Shown here one piece after another: positions 27,877-40,997 of a stretch of DNA of 64,000 bases. Source of the stretch: Rhodospirillaceae bacterium (GTDB lineage Bacteria > Pseudomonadota > Alphaproteobacteria > Rhodospirillales > Rhodospirillaceae); assembly GCA_029245025.1 (NCBI GenBank), contig JAQWQC010000025.1, positions 153,678 to 217,677 on the forward strand. The letters run 5' to 3'. Numbering within the stretch: the stretch's first letter is position 1; each line of letters opens with the position of its first letter. Both the position numbers and the translations under genes were made by a program. Under the pieces are notes generated by a model. That model searched no databases. It was not told where the DNA came from and worked only from the letters and a program-made list of their open reading frames with translations.

Positions 27877-30039
27877 TTATGGGCCTTTGCGGCGGCGTGA
27901 TTTCTGCCGTTTCCGGACGGCTCGTCCTTTGGCTTTGCGACCAGGTTCTGTCACGCGACTGCGCTTTTCGTCAGCTTCGGCCTCAGGTCCCGATAGGGCG
28001 TCAGGAGCCATTTCAAGCTCGAGGTCTTCAAGCCGCCTAATTTCGTCGCGCAATCTGGCCGCTTCCTCAAATTCTAGGTCCGCAGCCGCATTCTGCATTT
28101 TCTTATCAAGATCGACGATAACGGCGCGCAGGTTATGACCCACGAGCTCAGTTTCCTCAGCAAGCCCAGTGTCCACCGTCACGCGATCTTGCTCGTACAC
28201 ACTTTCCAATAGGTCAGCGATGTCTTTGCGTATGCCCTCGGGTGTGATGCCGTTGGCGACGTTGAAGGCCTGCTGTTTTTCACGGCGGCGATTGGTTTCA
28301 CTGATCGCCTTTTCCAAACTCCCGGTCATATTGTTGGCGTAGAGGATGACCTTGCCATCAATATTGCGTGCCGCGCGTCCAATGGTTTGGATCAACGAAC
28401 GGGCAGACCGTAAAAAGCCTTCTTTATCTGCGTCTAGAATGGCAACCAAACTGCATTCGGGAATATCAAGTCCTTCGCGCAACAGGTTGATTCCGACCAA
28501 AACGTCGAATGCACCTAGTCGAAGGTCGCGAATAATCTCGATGCGTTCCAGCGTGTCGACATCCGAGTGCATATAACGCACGCGGACCCCTTGTTCGGTT
28601 AAGTATTCGGTTAAGTCTTCCGCCATGCGTTTGGTGAGTGTGGTGACCAGGGCGCGCATGCCTTTGGCGGCGACGTCACGCACTTCAGCGAGGAGGTCAT
28701 CGACCTGCCTGTCGGCGGGTCGAATGTGGCAAATAGGGTCAATCAAACCTGTCGGTCGAATGATTTGTTCGACAAAAACGCCACCCGTGCGCTCCATTTC
28801 CCAGTCGCCCGGCGTTGCGGAAACAAACACGGTTTGCGGTCGCATGGACTCCCATTCTTCAAACTTCAGTGGCCGATTGTCGCAGCAGGATGGCAACCTG
28901 AAACCGAAATTGGATAAATTGGATTTGCGTTGGAAGTCGCCGCGATACATGCCCCCAATTTGAGGAACAGCAACGTGGCTTTCGTCCACAAAAAGAAGCG
29001 CATCTTCAGGTATGTATTCGAAAAGTGTTGGCGGCGGCTCACCCGGGGCCCGACCAGTTAGAAACCGTGAGTAGTTCTCGATTCCCTTGCAGTGTCCGGT
29101 GGTCTCCATCATTTCCAAATCAAACATGGTGCGCTGCTCAAGGCGTTGGGCCTCCAGCAGCTTTCCTTGCTCATGGAACAGGTTCAGTTGGGTTTTAAGC
29201 TCTTTTTTGATGCTTTTTGCCGCCTGGGACAGAGCCGGGCGGGGAGTGACGTAGTGGCTGCTGGGATAAACCGTAATCCGTTGCAGAGCGGCTGTTTTCT
29301 CGCCAGTGAGCGGGTCAAACTCATGAATAGACTCAACCTCATCTCCGAACAGAGATAGGCGCCACGCCCGATCTGCATAGTGGGCGGGAAAAATTTCAAC
29401 GGCGTCGCCACGCACGCGAAAGGTGCCGCGTACGAAAGACATATCGTTGCGTTTATATTGCAAAGCGACCAGTTGCTTAATTAGGTCCGCTCGCGGAAAC
29501 GATTTACCTTCTTCAATCACGAAGGTCATGCGTGAATACGATTCAACAGAGCCAAGGCCGTACAGGCAGGACACTGATGAGACAATTATGACGTCTCGGC
29601 GTTCCAGGATCGCCCGCGTCGCTGAGTGGCGCATTCGGTCGATTTGCTCGTTAATGCTGGCGTCTTTCTCGATATACGTATCAGTTCGAGGCACGTATGC
29701 CTCAGGCTGATAGTAGTCGTAATAGGACACGAAATACTCGACCGCGTTGTCAGGAAAGAACGCTTTGAATTCCCCATAAAGCTGAGCGGCGAGTGTTTTG
29801 TTGGGTGCCAGAATGAGGGCAGGCCGTCCGGTGCGTGCTATGAGTTGCGCCATGGTGAAGGTCTTGCCCGACCCAGTAACACCGAGGAGTACCTGATCAC
29901 GCTCTTGTTCGTTTAGCCCTTTTTCAAGGTCAGCAATGGCTGTGGGCTGGTCTCCAGCAGGCTCAAAATCGCTAACCAGTCGAAAATCGGCGGTCTCGCC
30001 AAGGTCTGGTTTTTCGATAAGGGGGAGGGCAGGCGACAT
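27877..30039 (-). CDS. uvrB: Excinuclease ABC subunit B
   Basis: 720 residues. Walker A GVTGSGKT is at 53-60 and the DNA-gripping beta-hairpin region [12 protein letters not shown] follows. The helicase motifs include [21 protein letters not shown] and [20 protein letters not shown], then QTIGRAARN. The C-terminal UVR coiled-coil that contacts UvrC is present ([15 protein letters not shown]), with a basic tail. UvrB verifies damage in nucleotide excision repair. No convincing alphaproteobacterial SOS box (GTTC-N7-GTTC) was found upstream. Confidence 0.97.
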   Translation of the reverse strand: MSPALPLIEKPDLGETADFRLVSDFEPAGDQPTAIADLEKGLNEQERDQVLLGVTGSGKTFTMAQLIARTGRPALILAPNKTLAAQLYGEFKAFFPDNAVEYFVSYYDYYQPEAYVPRTDTYIEKDASINEQIDRMRHSATRAILERRDVIIVSSVSCLYGLGSVESYSRMTFVIEEGKSFPRADLIKQLVALQYKRNDMSFVRGTFRVRGDAVEIFPAHYADRAWRLSLFGDEVESIHEFDPLTGEKTAALQRITVYPSSHYVTPRPALSQAAKSIKKELKTQLNLFHEQGKLLEAQRLEQRTMFDLEMMETTGHCKGIENYSRFLTGRAPGEPPPTLFEYIPEDALLFVDESHVAVPQIGGMYRGDFQRKSNLSNFGFRLPSCCDNRPLKFEEWESMRPQTVFVSATPGDWEMERTGGVFVEQIIRPTGLIDPICHIRPADRQVDDLLAEVRDVAAKGMRALVTTLTKRMAEDLTEYLTEQGVRVRYMHSDVDTLERIEIIRDLRLGAFDVLVGINLLREGLDIPECSLVAILDADKEGFLRSARSLIQTIGRAARNIDGKVILYANNMTGSLEKAISETNRRREKQQAFNVANGITPEGIRKDIADLLESVYEQDRVTVDTGLAEETELVGHNLRAVIVDLDKKMQNAAADLEFEEAARLRDEIRRLEDLELEMAPDALSGPEAEADEKRSRVTEPGRKAKGRAVRKRQKSRRRKGP

Positions 30040-30113
30040 GGCGCTAACATAGGACCAGTTTCTGGCGATCTCTAGTCGTGAAAATCGAAGAAATGGACAA
30101 TATCTGCATGTGA

Positions 30114-31400
<1,287 letters not shown>

Positions 31401-31453
31401 GCACCCTAATTGGCTCTGTGCAACACTATCCTTAGGTGTTGGGGAGACTGCTG

Positions 31454-32404
31454 ATGAAACGGGGATTGATCATAGCGCTGGGGCTTGCCGCCGTGGTGTT
31501 CGTGGTTTGGGTGATGGCCGCTAGGTCGGGTGCCTTTACTCCAACAGATGATGAACTCATTGCTCGTTACACTGACGAGCGATCACGGTTTGTCACTGTC
31601 GATGGTGTTCCCATGCACGTGGTCGAAGAAGGCGAAGGCCCGGTCCTGGTATTAATCCATGGTCATTTGGGGAGTACACGCCAATGGGAAGGGTGGGTCG
31701 AAAATCTTAAGACTGACTACCGAATTGTCCGCTTTGATTACCCGCCATTCGGTCTGTCTGGTCCCATGCCAAATGGCCAGTACAGTTCTTCTATAGCGTA
31801 CCCACTCATCGAAGGTTTACTGGATGTTCTGGGGTATGAACGGTTCTCCATAGGCGGTACGTCGTCAGGCAGCATCCTCGCCTTGAGATACGCGGCAGAC
31901 CATCCTGAACGTGTTGAGAAGCTCTTGTTGTCCACCGTGCCGGCCTATACCCCCGGAGACCGACTTCCGCCGCCTCGGACCTTCCAAGCCATGATGTGGT
32001 TCAGTGACAACGTCCTTAAGGTCTGGCGGCCTCAACTCTACTGGCAGCTGTTCATGGAGAACATTTTTGGTCACGACGACCGGATTACACCTGAAATGGT
32101 AAGTAGCTATGCGGACCTCAACAACCGTGCAGGCTCCATTGAGAACGTGCTCAATTTTATTTTCTCTAATGCGCGAAGCACGTTTGACTTAGCTGCAGCT
32201 GCGGCAAAAATTACGACGCCGACACTGCTCCAATGGGCCGGTAAGTCTCCCGTATTAACGGCGGACGGTCTTAATAGAGTTGCGCCGTTGTTTACGGGTA
32301 CGGATGTTAAAGTGATCCGGTACCCTGATCTTGGCCACAAGCTAATGCTTGAGGATCCAGAGACAACTGTAGCGGATGCTCGGGCTTTTTTGGCCTCACC
32401 GTAA
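31454..32404 (+). CDS. Alpha/beta hydrolase with N-terminal membrane anchor
   Basis: 316 residues from the ATG at 31454, with GGGGAG about 8 bases upstream. A hydrophobic N-terminus (GLIIALGLAAVVFVVWVMA) acts as signal or anchor. The fold is recognisable by the oxyanion HGHLGSTRQW, the nucleophile elbow GGTSSGS, and a C-terminal histidine in DLGHKLMLE. It is a periplasm-facing esterase or lipase-like hydrolase without an assignable substrate. It follows aspC by about 50 bp and converges on the LysR gene. Confidence 0.85.
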   Translation: MKRGLIIALGLAAVVFVVWVMAARSGAFTPTDDELIARYTDERSRFVTVDGVPMHVVEEGEGPVLVLIHGHLGSTRQWEGWVENLKTDYRIVRFDYPPFGLSGPMPNGQYSSSIAYPLIEGLLDVLGYERFSIGGTSSGSILALRYAADHPERVEKLLLSTVPAYTPGDRLPPPRTFQAMMWFSDNVLKVWRPQLYWQLFMENIFGHDDRITPEMVSSYADLNNRAGSIENVLNFIFSNARSTFDLAAAAAKITTPTLLQWAGKSPVLTADGLNRVAPLFTGTDVKVIRYPDLGHKLMLEDPETTVADARAFLASP

Positions 32405-32409
32405 ATTCA

Positions 32410-33369
32410 TTAGCTGGCTGTCTTAATTTTATCCACATCACGGGGCACGAGCGTCAGCTGCGCACGGGCGCGCGTAATTTCTTTCAGTAAGAAATCCCGA
32501 AAGACTGTCACTCTCATAGAGTTGCGCAGTTCTTCTGGATATACGAAGTAGGCATCGATAGGTGGGCTGCTGAGTTCAGGAAGTATTTGAACCAAACCAC
32601 GGCCTTCGCGGTAGAAATACTCGGGAAGTGCGCCAATCCCGATTCCACTTTTAATCGCACGATAGACGCCGTAGAGGTTGTTAACTTGAAGCGCCGGCTT
32701 AATCGTTCCGACTGTTTTTTCCACCTGCTCAAAGTGCCAATTGACCTCTTCAAACGGCAACGCACTGCCGCCAAAGACGACCAGTTTGTGATCCTTTAGA
32801 TCCTCGACGCAGGTCGGTGTTCCATGTTCTTTGAGGTAGTCCGCTGATGCAAATACGTGCCCGAACAAGCTGCCTAAATGACGCTGAATAAGGTCCGGTT
32901 GTTTTGGCTCGTTGAATCGGATCGCGACATCACCTTCACGCATGGCTAGGTCCAGCTCTCGGTCATCCAGTCTAAGAGTGACATCAATATCGGGGTAGTC
33001 ATTGATAAACTGACGTAAACGCCCTGTTAAAAAAACGGACCCAAAGGCGACAGTCGTTGTGACTGTCAATGGTCCTTCAGCCACGTCTTTGGTTTCTATC
33101 AATTGGCTCTCAACAGTCGTGAGCTGGGCAAAGACATCGTGCACGGTCTTGTAGAGAAGGTCTCCTTGCTCTGTCAAAATCAGACCTCGCGCGTGTCGAT
33201 GAAACAGCATGACACCAAGGGATGCTTCTAAAGCGCTGATTTGACGACTAACAGCAGATTGACTCAGATTCAGCGTCTCGCTGGCATGGGTAAAGCTGCC
33301 TGCCTCGGCAACAGCGTGAAATACACGCAGCTTATCCCAGTCGAGTTTGCTGTTGCCACGGGATGGCAT
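32410..33369 (-). CDS. LysR-family transcriptional regulator
   Basis: 319 residues. The N-terminal winged helix reads LRVFHAVAEAGSFTHASETL and then SQSAVSRQISALEASLGV. The remaining 230 residues are the LysR substrate-binding domain (DIDVTLRLDDRELDLAMREG, AIKSGIGIGALPEYF). No divergent target gene exists next to it, as trxB upstream points the same way. In several Alphaproteobacteria a LysR gene is found beside trxB, which supports the context but not a function. Confidence 0.93.
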   Translation of the reverse strand: MPSRGNSKLDWDKLRVFHAVAEAGSFTHASETLNLSQSAVSRQISALEASLGVMLFHRHARGLILTEQGDLLYKTVHDVFAQLTTVESQLIETKDVAEGPLTVTTTVAFGSVFLTGRLRQFINDYPDIDVTLRLDDRELDLAMREGDVAIRFNEPKQPDLIQRHLGSLFGHVFASADYLKEHGTPTCVEDLKDHKLVVFGGSALPFEEVNWHFEQVEKTVGTIKPALQVNNLYGVYRAIKSGIGIGALPEYFYREGRGLVQILPELSSPPIDAYFVYPEELRNSMRVTVFRDFLLKEITRARAQLTLVPRDVDKIKTAS

Positions 33370-33415
33370 TGATCTTTCCTCCGGTTAATGCGCCGAGGCG
33401 CTATTTGTCGTTAGT

Positions 33416-34360
33416 CTATACCCCTGAGGCCGCGAGGAAGCGATCAGCTTCCAAAGCCGCCATGCACCCTGTGCCAGCAGCCGTAACGGCTTGTCTGTAA
33501 GTATGGTCCTGTACGTCGCCGGAGGCAAAGACCCCGTCGATATTGGTGCCGGTGGAATCAGGCTTGGTTAGCAGGTATCCCCCGTCATCCATATCGATCA
33601 CGCCCTTAAACAACTCCGTGTTTGGAGTATGGCCGATAGCAACAAACACCCCGTCAATAGCCAGGTCCGACACAGTATCAGTTTTGATATTCCTCAGTTT
33701 CACGCCCGTTACGCCAAGGGGGTCTGTATCTCCCATGACTTTTTCCAGAACCGTATCCCATACGACTTCGACTTTTTCGTGACCAAACAATCGATCCTGG
33801 AGAATTTTCTCTGCCCGGAAGGAATCCCGGCGATGAACTATCGTTACTTTGCTGGCGTGGTTGGTGAGGTACAACGCCTCCTCAACGGCGGTGTTTCCTC
33901 CGCCAATGACGCAAACTTCCTTGCCGCGGAAGAAAAATCCATCACAGGTGGCGCAAGCGGAAACGCCGAAGCCCATAAATTTCTCTTCTGATTCCAACCC
34001 TAGCCAGCGCGCAGAGGCGCCAGTGGAAATGATGACCGAGTCTCCAGTGTAGGTGTCTCCGCTGTCTCCTGCGCAAGAGAAGGGGCGGGACGTCAGATTA
34101 ACGGACAAGATCGTGTCTTGTATAATTCTAGTTCCTACATGCTCTGCTTGTTTTTGCATTTGTTCCATGAGCCAGGGCCCCTGTATGACATCAGCGAAAC
34201 CCGGGTAATTCTCGACATCGGTCGTAATTGTCATTTGCCCGCCTGGTTGCATGCCAGCGACCAGCAACGGCTCTAAACTCGCCCGCGCGGCGTATATTGC
34301 AGCGGTAAGACCGGCTGGGCCGGAGCCCAGAATCAAGACTTTTGAATGGTGATTTGACAT
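33416..34360 (-). CDS. trxB: Thioredoxin-disulfide reductase
   Basis: 314 residues from the ATG at 34360 ([10 protein letters not shown]); a longer frame to 34411 adds a non-homologous leader. The FAD-binding [15 protein letters not shown], the redox-active CATC (136-139), the NADPH-binding [14 protein letters not shown] and the C-terminal [10 protein letters not shown] are all present. The enzyme reduces thioredoxin with NADPH in the cytosol. It is divergent from an Lrp-type regulator gene. Confidence 0.96.
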   Translation of the reverse strand: MSNHHSKVLILGSGPAGLTAAIYAARASLEPLLVAGMQPGGQMTITTDVENYPGFADVIQGPWLMEQMQKQAEHVGTRIIQDTILSVNLTSRPFSCAGDSGDTYTGDSVIISTGASARWLGLESEEKFMGFGVSACATCDGFFFRGKEVCVIGGGNTAVEEALYLTNHASKVTIVHRRDSFRAEKILQDRLFGHEKVEVVWDTVLEKVMGDTDPLGVTGVKLRNIKTDTVSDLAIDGVFVAIGHTPNTELFKGVIDMDDGGYLLTKPDSTGTNIDGVFASGDVQDHTYRQAVTAAGTGCMAALEADRFLAASGV

Positions 34361-34524
34361 ACGGATACCAAGCTTTCTAGGGGGTTTTTGTAGGCTTTGA
34401 GCCGGTAACATAGGGTTCGGCTCCAGGCGTTACAACACGCAATCCGCACCTTTTTACCGAGCTTGTGGGGATGCCAAACCTTCATCCGAGACCAACAATT
34501 TCGGTCGCATTTTTTCCTAAATGT

Positions 34525-34537
34525 GTAATATTATTAC
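34525..34537. promoter_or_regulatory. Candidate Lrp/AsnC autoregulatory site
   Basis: The 13-bp sequence GTAATATTATTAC is a perfect inverted repeat around a central T, placed 45 bp upstream of the Lrp-type gene in the trxB-divergent region. Lrp/AsnC regulators usually bind AT-rich dyads and control their own gene. Binding is inferred. Confidence 0.4.
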
Positions 34538-34581
34538 GCCTAAGGGGAATAAAACCTGATCCGAGAGCCTGCGGAGAGACC

Positions 34582-35076
34582 ATGCAACGCGTTAAACTTG
34601 ATCGTATTGATCGTCAGATTCTGAGCGATGTACAGAACGATGGGCGCATGACCAACGTCGATTTGGCAAAGAGGGCTGGTATTTCTGCGCCCCCTTGTCT
34701 TCGCAGGGTTCGGGCCCTTGAAGAAGCAGGCTTCATCAAAGGCTATCATGCAGACCTCGATCCTGTATCGCTCGGCTTCAACGTTTCCGTATTCGCCCAC
34801 GTTGGGTTGAACAGTCAGGCGGAGGTTGACCTTCTCGCGTTTGAGCAAATGGTTGAGGAGTGGCCCGAAGTCCGCGAGTGTCACATGCTTGCTGGCGAAA
34901 CAGATTTTCTCTTGAAGATCGTCGCGCGGGACTGGGACGAATATCAAAAATTCATCACTTCAAAACTGACGGCAGCACCCAACGTCGCTCAAGTTAAGTC
35001 TGCACTTGCGATTAGAAGTTCTAAGAGACTGTCAGGCGTGCCGATTACGGTTAGGCCTGACGAAGATGAAGGCTAG
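34582..35076 (+). CDS. Lrp/AsnC-family transcriptional regulator
   Basis: 164 residues from the ATG at 34582, chosen because GGAGAG lies just upstream and the homologous N-terminus is KLDRIDRQILSDVQNDGRMT. The helix-turn-helix NVDLAKRAGISAPPCLRRVR is followed by the RAM ligand-binding domain (VRECHMLAGETDFLLKIVA). Such regulators sense amino acids and act as octamers. Its neighbours trxB, greA and carAB are a conserved setting in this class, so the specific target is not clear from position. Confidence 0.94.
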   Translation: MQRVKLDRIDRQILSDVQNDGRMTNVDLAKRAGISAPPCLRRVRALEEAGFIKGYHADLDPVSLGFNVSVFAHVGLNSQAEVDLLAFEQMVEEWPEVRECHMLAGETDFLLKIVARDWDEYQKFITSKLTAAPNVAQVKSALAIRSSKRLSGVPITVRPDEDEG

Positions 35077-35097
35077 GTAGCTCGTGTATCGGGAGTT

Positions 35098-35571
35098 CTA
35101 TTTGAACTTAACCTTAAGAACTTCGTAGCTCTTAATCCCACCGGGTGCCTTAACCTCTACTGTGTCGCCAACTGTCTTGCCAATCAGTGCCCGCGCTATG
35201 GGGGATTGAACAGAAATCAGTTTCTTTGCCAAGTCGGCCTCGTAGGGACCAACAATCTGATAGGTCGTTTCTTCATCTGTGTCCTCGTCGACCACTGTCA
35301 CCGTAGCGCCAAATTTCACAGTTGACCCAGACAGCTTCGAGACATCAATCACGTCGGCCCGGCTGATGACGTCCTCAAGTTCCTGGATCCGCCCCTCAAT
35401 AAAACCTTGGCGCTCTTTCGCAGCGTGGTATTCAGCGTTTTCAGACAAGTCGCCATGCTCGCGCGCTTCGGAGATCGCCTTGATGACGTCCCGGCGATCC
35501 TTAGTCTTTAACTGCTTCAATTCTTCTTCTAGCGGGGTCAATCCCCCAGCCGTCATCGGAACCTTTTCCAT
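35098..35571 (-). CDS. greA: Transcription elongation factor GreA
   Basis: 157 residues. The N-terminal antiparallel coiled coil ([37 protein letters not shown]) carries the acidic tip (D and E of GDLSENAEY). The C-terminal FKBP-like domain reads [20 protein letters not shown] and [18 protein letters not shown]. GreA rescues backtracked RNA polymerase by stimulating transcript cleavage. GAGGTT precedes the ATG. It follows carB on the same strand by about 86 bp. Confidence 0.97.
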   Translation of the reverse strand: MEKVPMTAGGLTPLEEELKQLKTKDRRDVIKAISEAREHGDLSENAEYHAAKERQGFIEGRIQELEDVISRADVIDVSKLSGSTVKFGATVTVVDEDTDEETTYQIVGPYEADLAKKLISVQSPIARALIGKTVGDTVEVKAPGGIKSYEVLKVKFK

Positions 35572-35657
35572 GACGTAACCTCTTGTTCTGTTCTTATACG
35601 AAAAACGCCGTGCTCACACTCAAGCACAGAGAGCCTCTCAAGTCAGGCTTAAATAGT

Positions 35658-38600
35658 CTAATTAAAATAAGATTGCAGTGGGGCGACATCAAGGGCACGG
35701 TCCCTGAGAGCTGAAATAGCGTCTACTGCCGCCTCTGCTCCGGAGAGCGTCGTGTAATAGCAGATTTGGCGAGTTAATGCGGTCCGCCGGATGTCGTAGC
35801 TGTCTTTTAGAGACTGGGCGCCTTCGGTGGTGTTGATCACCAGTTGAATGTCGCCGGAAATCATCGCGTCAACGCAGTGTGGACGTCCCTCCAGGACCTT
35901 GTTTATTGCTTTCACATGAATACCTCGCTCCGCAAGAAACGACTGCGTTCCTCTTGTTGCTACAATATCGAATCCAAGAGCCGTCAATTTATGAGTGACC
36001 GCAAGTGCGCCCGCTTTGTCTCCATTTTTAAGAGACAAAAACGCAGTCCCGGTCGGTGGAAGCTTTGTGCCAGCACCCATTTGTGATTTAGCAAAGGCGC
36101 GGGGGAAATCAACATCCAGGCCCATGACTTCACCGGTCGATTTCATTTCTGGACCCAGAACAATGTCGACCCCGGGGAATCGCGCAAATGGGAACACAGC
36201 CTCTTTAACAGCAATGTGTTTGGCACTTTCGGCATGGTCATCGAAGTCATGTCCGGCTAGATCAAAGTCTTTCAATTTCTCACCGGCCATAACTTGAGCT
36301 GCAATTTTAGCCACTTGAATGCCGGTTGCTTTGGCAACAAAGGGAATCGTACGGCTTGCGCGCGGATTGACCTCAAGAATATAAATTTCCGCATCTTTAA
36401 CAGCGAATTGGACGTTCATGAGGCCAATAACATTGAGGCCTTTGGCCAGTGCCCGGCTCTGTATCTTGAGTTCTTCCACTATCTCCGGCGACAGGGAATA
36501 GGGTGGCAATGAGCAAGCCGAGTCCCCAGAGTGAATACCCGCTTCCTCAATATGTTCCATTATGCCGGCAATGTAGACATCTGTCCCATCACACAGAGCG
36601 TCCACATCAACTTCGATGGCGCCGGACAAATATGAATCGATCAACAATGGATTGCCGCCTGTCACGTTGACGGCATCCCGAATATAGGATCTCAATCCGC
36701 CCTCATCATGCACGATCTGCATGGCCCGACCACCGAGGACGTAGGATGGTCGAATAACGACCGGATAGCCGATGCGGTTGGCGCTGCTTACTGCATCTTC
36801 TTCTGTCAGAGCGGTACCATTTTCGGGTTGGCGTAGGCCGAGGTCGTTCAAGAGTTTCTGAAAACGTTCGCGGTCTTCTGCGAGATCAATGGCATCGGGC
36901 GAGGTGCCTAAAATGGGGATACCAGCGGATTGAAGGGCGTGTGACAATTTTAGAGGAGTCTGACCGCCAAGCTGGACAATTACGCCTTTGACCTCACCGC
37001 GTCTTTGTTCCACTCGGATCAATTCGATCACATCTTCGGGAGTCAGCGGCTCAAAGTAGAGGCGGTCTGAGGTGTCGTAATCTGTGGATACGGTCTCGGG
37101 GTTACAGTTGACCATTATGGTCTCATACCCTGCGTCGGACAAAGCAAAGGCTGCGTGGCAGCAGCAATAGTCGAACTCGATTCCTTGTCCAATGCGATTT
37201 GGCCCACCTCCTAGAATTACGACTTTTGTTTTGTCAGTTGGATCCGATTCACAATGAGGGGCGACATACCCATCACCCTCGTAGCAGGAATACATGTAGG
37301 GCGTCTTGGCTGGAAACTCAGCGGCGCAGGTATCTATGCGTTTGTAGACAGGGGTCACATCTAATTCACGACGCTTCTCTGCTACGGCGTCCGCGGCTAG
37401 GTCCAGCACTTCACCAATGCGCTCATCTGAGAAGCCCATCCGTTTTAGCCGCGCCATTGTCGGTGCATCGGAGGGAAGACCGTCAGTCTTGATCTCTTTC
37501 TCTGCCGCCACGATGGATTGAATTTGTTCGAGGAACCATGGGTCAAACTTGCAGGCTTGCTGAATGTCTTCTATCGACATGCCCTCGCGAAAAGCTTGAG
37601 CAACCACTAATAGGCGATCGGGGCGCGGTGTCAGTAAGGCAGCCTTTAGGGCGCCCGCTTCATTCATTCGCTCATCTGTTTCGCTCAGGTAAATTTCGTT
37701 AAGGCCTGTGAGGCCAGTCTCCATGGATCTGAGGCCTTTCTGCAGGCTCTCCGTAAAGCAGCGGCCGACAGACATGGCTTCCCCAACGGACTTCATAGAC
37801 GTGGTCAACAAAGCGTCAGTGTCGGGGAATTTTTCAAAAGTGAAACGAGGAATTTTGGTGACCACGTAGTCGATCGTTGGCTCGAACGAGGCTGGTGTGA
37901 CGCCAGTAATATCGTTGTCTAGTTCATCTAGTGTGTATCCAACTGCCAACTTCGCTGCGATCTTAGCAATCGGGAAACCTGTCGCTTTTGAAGCCAATGC
38001 GGAGGATCGTGAAACCCTAGGGTTCATTTCAATAACAACCATGCGGCCGTTATCCGGATTGATCGCGAATTGCACGTTCGACCCGCCGGTATCGACGCCG
38101 ATTTCCCGCAGGCAGGAGATCGAGGCGTTCCGCAACAGTTGATACTCTTTGTCTGTCAGGGTGAGGGCAGGTGCCACCGTGATAGAGTCACCGGTGTGAA
38201 TGCCCATCGGATCGACGTTTTCAATTGAGCAGATGATGATGCAATTGTCCGCGTTATCCCGGACGACTTCCATCTCATATTCTTTCCAACCAAGAACAGA
38301 TTCCTCCACCAAGACTTCTGTAACTGGTGAGGCCGACAAGCCCGTGCCTACAATTTTTTCAAACTCTTCGGTGTTGTAGGCAATGCCGCCACCTTCACCA
38401 CCCAGGGTGAAGGACGGTCGAATTATCGCTGGCAGGCCTGTCATTTTGACCGCCTCGCGCGCCTCATCGAGAGTATGAACAACTTGGCTTCGCGGACTCT
38501 CAAGTCCGATTGCTTCCATTGCCTCGCGGAACTGCAGTCTGTCTTCTGCTTTAGCAATGACGTCGCGTTGTGCCCCAATGAGTTCGATGTCCAGGCGCTC

Positions 38601-38924
38601 TAGAACACCTTCATCGGCGAGACGCATGGCGGTGTTTAGGCCGGTTTGCCCACCCATGGTCGGGAGAATTGCGTCGGGCCGTTCTTTCTCAAGAATTTTT
38701 GTAACCGTTTCGATTGTTATGGGCTCGATGTAGGTGGCATCGGCCATTTCCGGGTCGGTCATGATTGTTGCGGGATTCGAGTTCACCAGAATGACTCGAT
38801 AACCCTCTTCCCGCAGTGCTTTGCACGCCTGCGCACCCGAGTAATCAAATTCACATGCCTGACCGATGATAATCGGCCCTGCGCCAATAATAAGTATGCT
38901 CTCGATGTCAGTCCGTTTTGGCAT
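35658..38924 (-). CDS. carB: Carbamoyl-phosphate synthase large subunit
   Basis: 1088 residues, the expected length. The two homologous ATP-grasp halves are visible: the first with [20 protein letters not shown] and [10 protein letters not shown], the second with [20 protein letters not shown] and [16 protein letters not shown]-terminal MGS-like allosteric domain carries [17 protein letters not shown]. With CarA it makes carbamoyl phosphate from glutamine, bicarbonate and two ATP for arginine and pyrimidine synthesis. It lies 3 bp after carA, an operon. Confidence 0.97.
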   Translation of the reverse strand: MPKRTDIESILIIGAGPIIIGQACEFDYSGAQACKALREEGYRVILVNSNPATIMTDPEMADATYIEPITIETVTKILEKERPDAILPTMGGQTGLNTAMRLADEGVLERLDIELIGAQRDVIAKAEDRLQFREAMEAIGLESPRSQVVHTLDEAREAVKMTGLPAIIRPSFTLGGEGGGIAYNTEEFEKIVGTGLSASPVTEVLVEESVLGWKEYEMEVVRDNADNCIIICSIENVDPMGIHTGDSITVAPALTLTDKEYQLLRNASISCLREIGVDTGGSNVQFAINPDNGRMVVIEMNPRVSRSSALASKATGFPIAKIAAKLAVGYTLDELDNDITGVTPASFEPTIDYVVTKIPRFTFEKFPDTDALLTTSMKSVGEAMSVGRCFTESLQKGLRSMETGLTGLNEIYLSETDERMNEAGALKAALLTPRPDRLLVVAQAFREGMSIEDIQQACKFDPWFLEQIQSIVAAEKEIKTDGLPSDAPTMARLKRMGFSDERIGEVLDLAADAVAEKRRELDVTPVYKRIDTCAAEFPAKTPYMYSCYEGDGYVAPHCESDPTDKTKVVILGGGPNRIGQGIEFDYCCCHAAFALSDAGYETIMVNCNPETVSTDYDTSDRLYFEPLTPEDVIELIRVEQRRGEVKGVIVQLGGQTPLKLSHALQSAGIPILGTSPDAIDLAEDRERFQKLLNDLGLRQPENGTALTEEDAVSSANRIGYPVVIRPSYVLGGRAMQIVHDEGGLRSYIRDAVNVTGGNPLLIDSYLSGAIEVDVDALCDGTDVYIAGIMEHIEEAGIHSGDSACSLPPYSLSPEIVEELKIQSRALAKGLNVIGLMNVQFAVKDAEIYILEVNPRASRTIPFVAKATGIQVAKIAAQVMAGEKLKDFDLAGHDFDDHAESAKHIAVKEAVFPFARFPGVDIVLGPEMKSTGEVMGLDVDFPRAFAKSQMGAGTKLPPTGTAFLSLKNGDKAGALAVTHKLTALGFDIVATRGTQSFLAERGIHVKAINKVLEGRPHCVDAMISGDIQLVINTTEGAQSLKDSYDIRRTALTRQICYYTTLSGAEAAVDAISALRDRALDVAPLQSYFN

Positions 38925-38927
38925 GAA

Positions 38928-40136
38928 CTAGGTTGTCTCCGACTGACTTGCCTTGGCGTCACGCATTAATTCCGTGAAACGCTCAAACAAATAGTAACTG
39001 TCTTGAGGGCCGGGTGAGGCCTCTGGGTGATATTGCACTGAAAATACGGGTTTATCTTTCACGCGCAGCCCCTCGATAATTCCGTCAAAGAGAGAGCGGT
39101 GCGTTTCGATAACGCCCGCTGGCAGGCTATCGCGGTCCACGCAAAAGCCGTGGTTCTGAGAGGTGATCTCAACCTTGCCAGTTTCAAGGTCTTGCACCGG
39201 CTGGTTGCCGCCTCGATGCCCGAGTTTGAGTTTATAAGTTTTAGCGCCTAAGGCGAGAGCGAGAATTTGGTGGCCGAGGCAAATGCCGAACATAGGCTTG
39301 CCGCTCTTGAGAAGAGTTTGCACGGTCTTGACTGCATACGTCCCAGTTGCAGCTGGGTCGCCGGGTCCGTTGGATAAAAAGATTCCGTCGGGTTCGTGGC
39401 GCAGGATGTCTTCAGCTGACGCAGTGGCGGGAACAACGGTCACTTTGCATCCGGTATTAGCCAGGCATCTCAAAATGTTTTTCTTGGCCCCAAAATCTAA
39501 GGCAACAACATGGTGTGTCGGCCCGTGCTTATTGGCCTTGAGATCGCCAAAACCCGCGCCGAGGGTCCACTGTGTTTCCGTCCAGGAATGCGTTTCCAGG
39601 CAGGTCACCTCTTTTGCCAGGTCCATGCCCTCTAAGCCTGGCCAAGCTTTTGCTCGGGCAAGCAGGTCATCTAGGTCGAAATCCCCATCAGCAGCATGAG
39701 CGATAACCCCATTTGGAGCCCCACCGTCTCGAATGCGAGCGGTTAGGCGCCGCGTATCAACGCCGGCAATCCCAACGAAGTCGTTCGAGAGAAGCCAGTC
39801 ATTCAAATGCTGGGTGGCCCGCCAGTTTGCGGGGTCGGTGGTATCCATTCGCAATACGCAACCGCGCGCTGCAGGCGCAATGCTTTCCATGTCTTCAGGA
39901 TTGGCACCGACGTTGCCAATGTGGGGGAAGGTAAAGGTGATGATTTGGGCAGCGTAGGAGGGGTCTGTCAGGACCTCTTGGTAGCCGGTCAGTGATGTAT
40001 TAAAGACAACTTCGCCAGTTTTGGCGCCCTCAGCGCCCAAACCCTTGCCCCAAAAAACACTGCCATCGTTGAGAACCAATACCCCCGTCGTGCCTTTCGG
40101 CTGAGGAGGAAATTCGTTGGCGCTCGCCTCCGGCAT
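38928..40136 (-). CDS. carA: Carbamoyl-phosphate synthase small subunit
   Basis: 402 residues from the ATG at 40136; a TTG eight codons upstream is possible. The N-terminal domain has [12 protein letters not shown] and [21 protein letters not shown]. The class I glutamine amidotransferase domain has the nucleophile elbow FGICLGHQ and a catalytic His/Glu pair in [10 protein letters not shown]. It supplies ammonia to CarB. It is the first gene of the carA-carB(-greA) run. Confidence 0.96.
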   Translation of the reverse strand: MPEASANEFPPQPKGTTGVLVLNDGSVFWGKGLGAEGAKTGEVVFNTSLTGYQEVLTDPSYAAQIITFTFPHIGNVGANPEDMESIAPAARGCVLRMDTTDPANWRATQHLNDWLLSNDFVGIAGVDTRRLTARIRDGGAPNGVIAHAADGDFDLDDLLARAKAWPGLEGMDLAKEVTCLETHSWTETQWTLGAGFGDLKANKHGPTHHVVALDFGAKKNILRCLANTGCKVTVVPATASAEDILRHEPDGIFLSNGPGDPAATGTYAVKTVQTLLKSGKPMFGICLGHQILALALGAKTYKLKLGHRGGNQPVQDLETGKVEITSQNHGFCVDRDSLPAGVIETHRSLFDGIIEGLRVKDKPVFSVQYHPEASPGPQDSYYLFERFTELMRDAKASQSETT

Positions 40137-40160
40137 AAGGGTCCGTATGTTTGGGGCCAA

Positions 40161-40494
40161 ATAAGCCCGGGTTTAATGACCGCTATTTGTCCTCGCACAC
40201 ACCGTTTGAACGCTCGCCCACCTCCCTCTGACGTGACGCTGCCACGAGCAGGTGAAGTGTCTAAATTGGCGGGATCAACCCGGGTCTTCGGAACGACGGC
40301 AGTCGACCTGTTTGAGTGTCATGTAACGGCAAATTTGGCGGTTGATAAGCAATCGTCAGAAGCAAGTCAAGCCTCCGTATGCCGCAGTATACATGAAAAA
40401 AATTGAGTTCCGATCTGTCGACGGAAGGCTTTGCTTTGGCCACCAGAATGGGTTAGTTTTATCTCTTAACTTCTCCTTTGGAAGTTCTTTTTCC
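40161..40494. other. Divergent intergenic region, carA / yqeY-like
   Basis: About 330 bases between the divergent carA and yqeY-like genes. It must hold both promoters. I see no convincing consensus boxes, PyrR-type leader, small gene or repeat. The open frames crossing it lack protein-like composition. Confidence 0.5.
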
Positions 40495-40950
40495 ATGTTG
40501 CGTAATAATCTATCCGACGCGTTGAAAGACGCGCTTCGAGGCAAAGACCAGCGGTCTGTAGCCACCATCCGTCTTATTCTTGCTGCCCTGAAGGACCGAG
40601 ATATTTGTGCGCGTGCTAGCGGCAATTCCCACGGCGTCGAAGATGCAGAAATTCTCGACATGCTTCAGTCTATGGTCAAGCAGCGCCGCGATAGCATAGC
40701 CATGTATGAGCAGGGCGGTCGCTGTGAGTTGGCTGAGCGCGAGCAAGAAGAGATAGAAATCATCACTCGCTTTATGCCCGAACAACTCGGGGATGATGAG
40801 ATTCGTTGTGTGGTAGTCGAAACCATCTCTGAGCTTGAAGCTTCTAGTCTAAAAGATATGGGCAGAGTGATGGCCTCTTTGAAAGAACGCTTTGCCGGTC
40901 GAATGGACTTTGGCCGCGCCAGCTCAGTCGTTAAAGAAAATCTTGCCTAA
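40495..40950 (+). CDS. YqeY/GatB-tail-like protein
   Basis: 151 residues from the ATG at 40495; a longer frame to 40342 adds a leader without homology. It shows the YqeY pattern: LRNNLSDALKDALRGKDQRS, VATIRLILAALKDRDI, MLQSMVKQRRDSIAMYEQGG and IITRFMPEQL. The domain matches the C-terminal tRNA-interacting tail of GatB, and free-standing copies commonly lie directly upstream of dnaG, as here. The exact role is unknown; tRNA-dependent amidation has been suggested for the fold. Confidence 0.93.
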   Translation: MLRNNLSDALKDALRGKDQRSVATIRLILAALKDRDICARASGNSHGVEDAEILDMLQSMVKQRRDSIAMYEQGGRCELAEREQEEIEIITRFMPEQLGDDEIRCVVVETISELEASSLKDMGRVMASLKERFAGRMDFGRASSVVKENLA

Positions 40951-40997
40951 CCAGTCGCCTTGCCGGCGGCCATATCGGGCAGGACAGGGGGCGCCTC

